From the NCBI GenBank assembly GCA_963580455.1, contig OY756965.1, forward strand, positions 2,120,501 through 2,184,500: a DNA stretch of 64,000 nt, given 5' to 3'. Source of the stretch: Euonymus europaeus (Eukaryota > Streptophyta > Magnoliopsida > Celastrales > Celastraceae). Both the position numbers and the translations under genes were made by a program. The notes under the pieces were generated by a model that saw nothing but the letters and a program-made list of their open reading frames with translations, had not been told where the DNA came from and did not search any database. Positions 56,299-64,000 of the stretch are shown piece by piece (the stretch's first letter is position 1; each line of letters begins with the position of its first letter).

Positions 56299-58437
56299 TG
56301 AATTTGAAACTGATATGGTATGATGTCTAAAGCAATTAATATATATACTATTTTGTTTAGTATTTTTTATGTCGATCATCGGTGAAAGACACTTTTTATT
56401 ATTATTACTTACTCGGTGACCAATTGATCTTTACTAGAAACTTTATTATAGCATATTTGATTTAGGTTGGCGTTGTCTTGGAATGTTGGCCATTGATTTA
56501 CATGATCAATGGTTCACATTATAGTAGATAAAGTTTATTATGGAATGCCTAAACTTGTCTTCTTTTTTACGTGAGCAATAACTTAATTTTTTTAAATAAA
56601 GTGATTTTTTCATTTGTAAACATGACTGACTTATGATTACAATATTTATAACATTTTTTTTAATAAAGTGATTTAAAAAAAATTGTATCCATCATTTGTT
56701 GAAAGCCTAACGAACAAAACAATAGTGAAAAAAGGTAGCAAAAAAAGGGAGCAAATTACATCTATACACTATGTTATCCATATGCCATGTGTACACATCC
56801 GTGTTAAGGATGCGTACCGTACGTGTTGGTATTTACAAAAAAATAATAAAATGAATTTTTCATGACCAGACACTTATATTTACAATATTTATTAAGTATT
56901 TTATTTAATTAACTGATTTATTCTTACAAAAATTATTATATTTCTATGTGTTCAAATCACGTCAATTGTTGATCGATTGGGTTCAACAAATCGGACGTAA
57001 TTTGGGATATGTCATTGTCATCAAAAGATCAGAGATAAGTGTGTTTGGTAGAAAACAAATATTACAATTCCAACGTGACCGCGGTGGCAACTACTAGAGC
57101 AAAAAAAATCTCGATGAGGGTGACTGGTACGAAAAAAATTGAATGTCTATTCAAATTGAAAACAGAAAAATGAAGCAAGATGATGATTGGATGATCGAGG
57201 TGACGTGTGGAACGCATAGCCATGCTTCTAGATCGTATATGGAGGGACATTCATACCCTGGTATGCTTTCCGAATCTGAAATTCAACTAATGACGGACAT
57301 GTCTACAAAGAATGTGAAGACGAGACATATTGACGGAGTTAAAAAATGAGATATGAACAACGTGTTAACTATCATAACCATATACAATGCACGCAAGAAA
57401 ATGATAAGATTGATTGTAGCATCAATGTACAAATATTCACCGAACAATTCAAGCATCAGACAAGACCTGTTAAACTAAATTGGCTAAGGAAGTTGAGGGA
57501 GCTAATCAACCCTTCGACAACTTCCCTCTGTCAACCTACTGTGAAGAAGAACACTAGAGGGCGACCCGACACAAAGAAAAAGGTAGCCACCACCACATTT
57601 CATAAACCAACAACATCCGGGTTCATTGAGAGTGATGTCGTTCATCCTCAGGAACTTAACAGACACAGTACCTCGTCCGGACGCCCAAACTCAAGGATCT
57701 TTGAGCATGATTTTTTCCAAACCAATGAGCCGGCAAGACACAGTTGCTCATCTATTTATGATAGTCAATCTCTCTCTACTCAAAGGAGTTCAAGGTCGAG
57801 AAAGCTAAACTACGCTATTCATGGCTATGTTGATCAGTTTTCAGTTATAATGCATCCTTACATTAGGGAAATACAGGATGTAAAAGCTGATGAAAATTGC
57901 GGGTTTCAGCCAATAGCTGTGATGATTGGCCTTAGGAAAGATGAATGACCTAATGTTTGGTATAACTTGTTGGCAGAGTTGGACACATTTTGGAGACAAT
58001 ATGTTGAAATACTTAGCGGTGATGAGAGGGCATATAGAGTTAGACGCTCACTAGACTTCTTTCAAAATGATGTTGATGCACTATTTCAACACTGGATGGC
58101 AATGCTAGACATGGATCTGTTGATTGCTTATGCATACAACATGATATTACATGTTTTCAATCATCAAGAGAGCTGGAAAGATCTACCACTCCGTACAACA
58201 CCCTCACCACCCTGGCAGCACTACGCTATTGCTATAGGTCACCTAAATGGTAATCACTACGTCTAGGTTGGTTTGACAGTAGATTACCTAATGCCTCCTA
58301 TTACACCTGAGTGGGTTCACTGTAGACATGCTTGTGCAGCTGAATGCTCTACTCCGTATCCTGAGCGATTAGATGCGTATATGCAATCAGTGCGGTCTAA
58401 TTTTTCTTCCAAAACTCTTATTGATATGTTTGATTAA
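56237..58437 (+). pseudogene. Decayed MULE-derived FAR1-like/OTU gene lacking the transposase core
   Basis: Exon 1 56237-56317 (27 codons) ends in a GT donor. From about 56946 the sequence resembles the FAR1 zinc-finger region: LLIDWVQQIGRNLGYVIVIKRSE, RDRGGNY, then after shifts GTKKIECLFKLK and DDDWMIEVTCGTHSH. At about 57400 it jumps to the region normally found after the MULE transposase domain (LRKLRELINPSTTSL, TRGRP). An OTU-like cysteine peptidase segment follows, with ADENCGFQPIA (Cys nucleophile) and NGNHYV (His). The DDE core is missing. Stops at 57346, 57946 and 58264 fall where relatives have Arg, Trp and Gln, all single transitions, plus frameshifts near 57110-57170. Clearly inactive. 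OTU-bearing MULE genes are a known plant group. Confidence 0.85.
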
Positions 58438-58918
58438 ATTTACATGTAATAATAAATTTTCAACAATTTGCATGTAACAAATATTTTATATTATTTCTTT
58501 ATTAATACGATCTTATATTATAATTAAATATTTTTGAAAAAGGAAAAAATTATTAATTTTGTACAAATCTCAAAAGAAAGAAATAAATTCTTATGAACTG
58601 AAACTGATGTTGATAATTATAACTTCTCAAACTGATCTGATATGATCATGTCGTGGTATGGAACCACAAGAAAAGTATGGCGAATGAAACAAGGCCACAA
58701 AAATTTATGCACAAAAGGGAGAAGTAATATGACGTCTGTAATGACATTGCATCGATTTGTGGTAACACATTTCAACGCAAATTGATGTCTTTATATGTGT
58801 CAAATCATTTTATTATAAAATATTATAAAAATCAAATCAAAAGAAATAATACCTAGTTAGGTCCCACCTAATATGGAGGTGTGCAAAATAGACGTAGTCA
58901 AAATATCAAAACCTTAAA
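58438..58918. other. AT-rich flank of the MULE relic
   Basis: No gene or clear repeat end recognised. It may include the 3' end of the MULE element, but no terminal inverted repeat was identified. Confidence 0.4.
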
Positions 58919-58923
58919 TGAAA

Positions 58924-59647
58924 TGTTGAAAGTAACGAACTTGCTTATGGATCAAACACACATCAAATTAAATAGAAACCAACCAGAATTTTATTACCAT
59001 AGACGAACATGGATATACATTACCGAACGAACGAACAAAGGAGGCAGAAGGTAAAAACGAAAACGCCAAGCCCAAAGTAAACTCTGTCTCCTTAAGACTT
59101 AATCGCCTCCCATACGTGGCTTCGGGAATACTCGACGACAGTCTCCCAGGATAGAATGACAGCACCTGCACGGAATGGAAGCAGCACTCCGAGTAACAAA
59201 CGGAAAGAATGGTGACAGCTCTCTCTCAACTCTTATGCACTTGAATGCTTGTGATTTTTGGTGTGTCTATTCCATGAACTAAATTACCCTATTTATAGTG
59301 TATGAGGGGAAGGTTTGGATTAGACCAATTGAGAGATAAGTCTCATCTTAATGAATTATCACCATGATAATTTTGTATTATCTCCACTTGATTGAATTAT
59401 CTCCAATAGATATTCAACAAATTCTTTATATGTTGTTATCTCTACTTGATTGTAATTATCTCTAAGAAATATTCAACATATATGTTACTTGTCACACTGG
59501 TTGGGCTTGGGAGGTCTCCATGGATTGGACCTGAGCCCAATGTCATGCTCATATGACCTACTATCAAGCAACATTTCATTCAATATTCAATCCGTCCATA
59601 AATTGGAGGCCAATTAATTTCATGGTTAAACCCATGAATTTCCAACA
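58924..59647 (-). mobile_element. Solo LTR of a retrotransposon (copia-like ends)
   Basis: On the minus strand the element runs TGTTGGAAATTC ... GTTACTTTCAACA, with the short inverted TG..CA ends of LTRs. It is flanked by the 5-bp duplication TGAAA (58919-58923 and 59648-59652). The minus strand has a TATA box (CACTATAAATAGGG, near 59300) and AATAAA near 58990, in LTR order. No internal retrotransposon domain adjoins either side. Length 724 bp. The open frame at 58968-59171 is LTR sequence. Confidence 0.88.
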
Positions 59648-59652
59648 TGAAA

Positions 59653-61913
59653 ATGTTGAACCAGAACTACTGGAACACCTCTTGACTAAGCAAGACAAAG
59701 ACAAGAAGGGAAGAATAAGTGCAGAAGGGACAGAGAGAGCAATTCGAAATTAGCAATTAAACCAACTAGAGAATGTTACGACCGACCAAAGACCGCAGTC
59801 AGCAACTTCCCCTTTTTTTCTCATAATTTTTTTCTTTTTGTTCAGTCTATAAATATATGTAGGATTTATTTATTTATTTTATGTTCCTATTTTTTAAAAT
59901 GTTTTTCGCCTGTTTTCAACTGATTTTCTATTTATTTATTTTTCGTGTTTTCCAAAATAATAATCTTTGAAGAATAAAACAAAAAATGCATATAAAAAAC
60001 AAACATACCAAACCATCTCCAACTAGTAACATATTTTCTCATTGGCATATTTTTTTAGAGTTCGGTAACAAAGATCGTTAGTCAACAAATATGAAAACTA
60101 AAATGCGAAAAAAAAGAACACCAAAGTTTTATAAGGAAAATTCAATCTAGGAAAAATCTCGAGTCTATGAGCGACCAATTTTAAGAAACATTCCACTAAT
60201 CACGAATTAAGAGTGCAACCCTATCTTTGACATAAAGACATCGCTCGTACATCTCATTCAGTGTATGTTTCATCTCAACACTCAACCCACATATGTAGAA
60301 CTTGTTTTTGGCTCCTCCAAAAGAGTTCACGAACAAGGAATCGCTCATTTTTCTCAAGAATACAATTGAACTACTTTAAGGAATCACCACTTACTACAAA
60401 TCTCTCTCTATACTTGCATGCTCAAACTCTTACTTATGAGACAAAATTGAGAGGATTTGAATACAAGAAGAAACAAAAATAATGATCGACAATTTTCATT
60501 CGTAACTTCTGTAAGCTTAGGCCATGTATTTATACCATACGTGAGTCTTGAAGATAAAGACTTACTTTTGCATGAAATGCTTATCACCTGAAATAGATAA
60601 AACAAAAATCCACACTTGTTTGATAATGCAAGCATGGTTGGTGATAAAGATAATACTCCATGTATCATTAAACAAACATTTATATTCTACTTGATATGTA
60701 TCGTAACACACAGCATGCAACAACATTTTATATCCCACTAGGACATTAACACGTAAACAAATAAAACTAATATCCTACTCGGACTTGAACACTTAGACAC
60801 AATCATATCTTTATCTATTTGAAAAGACCTATGAGTATAGGATACATATAATATTTGTATAAGATACCTCACTAATATAAAAATCACGCAACACTTTATA
60901 TTAAAACCCAATATTAAAATTCATGGTTTAAGTAAGAAGTTATAGTCCACGCAGGCTATTGCACCACTGCAGTAAATTATTTCACTGCACATAATCATCC
61001 AATTGTCACAAAATTCAATTGGTTAAATATATCTCACAATTGTCAATTAATTTTTTTTCCTAAAATTAAAAAAAAAACCAACATTTTTGTTGAAAGACGG
61101 ACAATGATGGAGTTCATTTGCTCCCAACTCGGTGAGTTGCAAGAGTATCTACCTTCTTCCTCTAATTTTTTTTTTGACATTGTTGATTGACAGTATATAA
61201 AGCCGCTTGCTTTTGCAAGCAAGAGATTAATTCAGATGAATTTCAATTTTATATTTTCGGTTTCCGAAAACATAATCAAATAAAATAAACCAAATGAATT
61301 TTCTAACACTTTTTATTCTAAAAAATGAATTTTAAAAACTGTACTCAAAATCTGTTTTGAAAACTAAAAAAGAAAACAATTTCCATTCCCTGTATTACTG
61401 TTTTCGTATAAAAAAAAATCCGAACAATTTTCAACGAACTTTTTATTGTTTTGGCTTTAACCCAGTTGATTTTGAGCAAGCTTTGCTCACATTATCATTT
61501 TATCAAATCCAATTCACAGCAGAAAATAGCCACAAGACTAACCAAAACATAAAATCAAAGATATGGAAGTATCTTTGCATTCCTGTATTGAATTAATACA
61601 AAAGAGTAAATGAGTTCTAAAGGAATGACAAAAAAGAGAGACTTGTAACTGATAATTTACCAACAAATAAGACAATGAACTCCAAATTGATAAATAGTAA
61701 ATTACACAGGACCAGCTAAAACATAACTCGGAGAAGATCAATGAGACTGTATTTTCCAATAAAACATACTGTCATACTGTGGTTATCATCGAAAATTACA
61801 AACTTTAAAGACTATGATTCAATGAATGCAATGCAAATAAATCACTTCCCGTCAACAGAGCCCTCCGCGTATTTATAAATTCCAGAAATATCATCCACAT
61901 ATATTCGAAGAAC
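59653..61913. other. Intergenic DNA with probable old retrotransposon fragments
   Basis: 60090-60560 resembles LTR-type sequence: GAACACCAAAGTTTTATAAGG, GGAAAAATCTCGAGTC, and a minus-strand TATA box GGTATAAATACATGG near 60520. I found no ends or duplication to define an element. 60900-61880 is AT-rich; its right end is probably the RIN4 3' UTR. No gene is supported. Confidence 0.4.
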
Positions 61914-62989
61914 TCATTTTCTGCTCCATGGAAAACAGCAACTCTGAAATATTGCAGAAATAGGAATCATCAGATACGCAGATTTGTAGCGCGTAAAAGT
62001 TATATTGCTTGCTGAAGAAAAAGAAGTAGATAACATACTTTAGCGCTATCGTTATTGGGAGTTTGCCTACGAGTGTAGTCGTAAGTTGATTCAGCTTGCA
62101 TGCCTGGCACCCTGTCTGTCTGCCTTTCCTCCCTCACTTTGTTGAAAATGTGAGTATAACCATCAGCTGATGCAGGGTTTTTCTCATCCCAATCTCCAAA
62201 TTTTGGTAAAGCAGCACTTTTTTCGGGCTGCATATCAAGAACCGCAGTTCAGAGCAAATATTCGAAAGAACAAATGCATGAATTTGCTAAAAAATTGACA
62301 CCCCCCAGGGGGGAGGTACAGAGTAAGGGCTGTAAACCGTAAGACCTTTAGACTTGCTTGACCATATGAGCACTCTAAAGTTTTTATGATAAAAAGACAG
62401 TGATAGGGAAGAAAGAGATGAACTTTACACTTTCAATGCCGTGAGCACTTGGTCTTATTCGGGGCCTTCCAGGAGTGCCATGGCTACTCTCATATGAACC
62501 CTTTCCTTCCCAAGCAGGAGAAGGAGCCCTGACGCCTCTTCCATTTCTTGCTTGGTGATGCAGTGGTGACTGCTCAATGCTGTTTTCAGAACCAACACTT
62601 TTAGTTGGCCGTTTATGGGTTTCACCAGAGCTTACTCCACGGCCTCCATAACGAGGTGCTGATTCACTAGCTCTGCGATTTATATGGTCATCACGTGCTG
62701 GAGAATCACTGAACTGTTTGAGATCACCATCTTCCCTGCTTCTTCGACGTTCACGGGTTCGTCCAACTGCTCCATGTGATTCTGGTTTCTCTGGTGCAGC
62801 ATTCATTTTGGAGGAAGGAGCAGCTTTAGCAGGTACATATCCGAAAGGTATGTCCGGGTTCTCTTCAGGGTCATTTGGATTAATCACCCTTCCCTCATTT
62901 CGCCCTTTTCGTGCCTTTTCAAAATATACCGTGTAAGGAACATTTCCTTCAGATTCCCAATTGCCAAACTTTGGCACATGTGAACGTTG
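61914..62989 (-). CDS. RIN4: RIN4 immune regulator (two NOI domains), first exon not found
   Basis: Exons seen: 62989-62429, 62227-62039 and 61943-61914, phase 0 joins, 259 residues. The first NOI motif starts QRSHVPKFGNWES...VPYTVYFEKARKGR. The second reads ALPKFGDWDEKNPASADGYTHIFNKVREER. Both (V/L)PKFG(N/D)W cores are the sites cut by the bacterial protease AvrRpt2 in Arabidopsis RIN4. The C-terminus SCCFPWSRK supplies cysteines for acylation and plasma-membrane attachment. The middle is disordered, rich in Arg and Ser. Known role: a guarded negative regulator of basal defence, watched by RPM1 and RPS2. There is no ATG in frame; the acceptor GGCAG|CAACG shows a short first exon (MA in relatives) must lie upstream, perhaps past 64000. 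Intron 2 contains the palindrome CCCCCCAGGGGGG at 62301-62313. Confidence 0.92.
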
Positions 62990-63354
62990 CTGCCACAATG
63001 AACTTAGAGTTAGTTATATCACTATAATGCACATATGATCAATCCACTTTACAAAAAATTTATCTACTACTCTTGCATCTAGGAACTGATAGATTCAAAA
63101 TTGTATTATTGATAAATGATAAGTATTTCTTTTAAGTGTGAAATATTATTAATCGATGTGAATCCTTTACAAGAACAAAGAACAACAATTAGGCGAGTCA
63201 TGTAATGATAGCAGGAACGAAAAGAACTATATCTTCAAATTTGACAAAGTGAGATTTATACTCGAAACAAGATGCATGATAACTTAGTCATCATTCATCA
63301 GAAATCTGTTGCTTTTCATGAAAATGCTTAGCACCTAGATTAACATGCCTTCAA
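62990..63354. other. Likely first intron of RIN4
   Basis: AT-rich, no exon recognised. The missing RIN4 start exon should be in this direction, but no ATG plus GT donor was convincing. Confidence 0.4.
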
Positions 63355-63480
63355 AAGCGTGCATCGCTATTTCGAACAAGTTGAGGGTTCGAATGCATCG
63401 CTATTTCGAACAAGTTGAGGGTTCGAATCCTCCCGCACGCTAAAATTAACAAATATTAAAATCAATATTATCTTCATAAA
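63355..63480 (+). mobile_element. SINE fragment with a 34-bp internal duplication
   Basis: 63361-63394 (GCATCGCTATTTCGAACAAG..., ending GGGTTCGAAT) is repeated exactly at 63395-63428. The second copy continues GGTTCGAATCC, a perfect Pol III box B, then TCCCGCACGCTAAAATTAACAAATATTAAAATCAATAT. The 3' part matches the SINE fragment at 63655-63780. Confidence 0.7.
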
Positions 63481-63654
63481 AAAAAAGAATACGTCGCTCA
63501 AAAGTCAGCAATAAGGATTAAGGACAAGGAGACACCTGTGGTAAGACCCACTGTTCATCAGCTGTTCAAAAGACAAAGGAACAATTGAACAAAACCGTTT
63601 GCCTTTGAAAAATCATTTTTAAAACAAATACTCATTAACGCATTTATTTGACCA

Positions 63655-63780
63655 ACAAAGGAGCTCTTGGCCTAGTAGTATCCATGTCTTTAAGATATCG
63701 AACATGTTTGAGGTAAGGTTCGAATCCTCACACACGCTGAAATGACAAATATTAAAATCAATATCTGCCCGTAAAAATTT
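63655..63780 (+). mobile_element. tRNA-derived SINE fragment
   Basis: GGAGCTCTTGGCCTAGTAGTATCC contains a box A-like TGGCCTAGTAG. GGTTCGAATCC (63717-63728 region) is a box B. The tail CACACGCTGAAATGACAAATATTAAAATCAATAT is shared with 63440-63480. Both copies lie in the presumed RIN4 first intron, opposite in direction to the gene. Confidence 0.7.
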
Positions 63781-64000
63781 CACTGCCTATATTTTGCATC
63801 CTTCTACTGGGGATGAGAATAAACCTTCATCATTCAACCTGTCCTCTAGATTGTATCCCTCTCCGCAATCACCCCAGAAACTCGTCAAGCAATTGCATGT
63901 ATAATTCAAATTTTCTTTATTTTACAAAAACCAAATGAATATTTTAGTGTTCTAGCTATTATATTGCAGCATGTCCCCAATTCAAAAGGGAAAAAAAACT
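63781..64000. other. Right edge of the window
   Basis: AT-rich, with no supported feature. Confidence 0.4.

Noticed and set aside
58968..59171. 67-codon minus-strand ORF
   Set aside because: It lies inside the solo LTR and has no retrotransposon domain.

Overview
The window is nuclear DNA of a flowering plant, almost certainly a eudicot. It has AT-rich intergenic DNA, short genes with GT-AG introns, plant-only gene families (GAUT pectin synthase, NINJA, RIN4), a plant-type U1 snRNA promoter, and many plant transposon relics. I cannot name the species; an asterid is only a guess.

Layout. 1-2812 is the left-truncated part of a PIF/Harbinger transposon (transposase plus SANT/Myb-like partner, each with one nonsense codon). 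5.6-8.4 kb holds a NINJA-family repressor gene behind a cluster of ABRE and RY motifs. 10.3-13.1 kb is a plant G3BP (NTF2 + RRM + RGG). 15.2-17.5 kb is GAUT8/QUA1 on the minus strand, followed by an acidic membrane-anchored protein (18.0-19.2 kb) and a two-exon gene for a 47-residue protein (21.3-23.1 kb). 23.5-26.4 kb is a nest of Stowaway MITEs and a Mutator-like element that may carry a captured exon. 28.0-31.9 kb is an AP2-domain gene like At4g13040/APD1. 33.2-34.8 kb has two hAT-type elements. 35.1-37.4 kb is a Tim17/22/23-family gene with a SINE in its third intron. 38.8-39.5 kb is a Mutator-like element with an internal 157-bp tandem repeat, followed by a decayed unrecognised gene. 42.6-44.6 kb is a trypsin-like protein, 45.9-46.1 kb a U1 snRNA gene (minus), 46.8-48.9 kb a small RING ligase, and 50.2-51.1 kb a near-palindromic Mutator MITE with a perfect 9-bp target duplication. 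52.9-54.6 kb is CDC45, intronless but with one in-frame TAG. 55.6-58.4 kb is a decayed FAR1/MULE-OTU gene whose promoter and first exon are triplicated in tandem. 58.9-59.6 kb is a solo LTR. 61.9-63.0 kb is RIN4 (minus), whose first exon I could not find.

The host genes RIN4 - CDC45 - Tim17-like - acidic protein - GAUT8 - G3BP appear in the same order as I remember them on Arabidopsis chromosome 3 (At3g25070 to At3g25150), read right to left. The window is therefore probably an old conserved block expanded by inserted genes and transposons. The genes do not form one pathway. The items most worth checking are the CDC45 nonsense codon, the possible Pack-MULE, the triplicated leader of the MULE-OTU relic, and the G3BP splice alternatives. 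I found no clear sign of an entirely new biological system.
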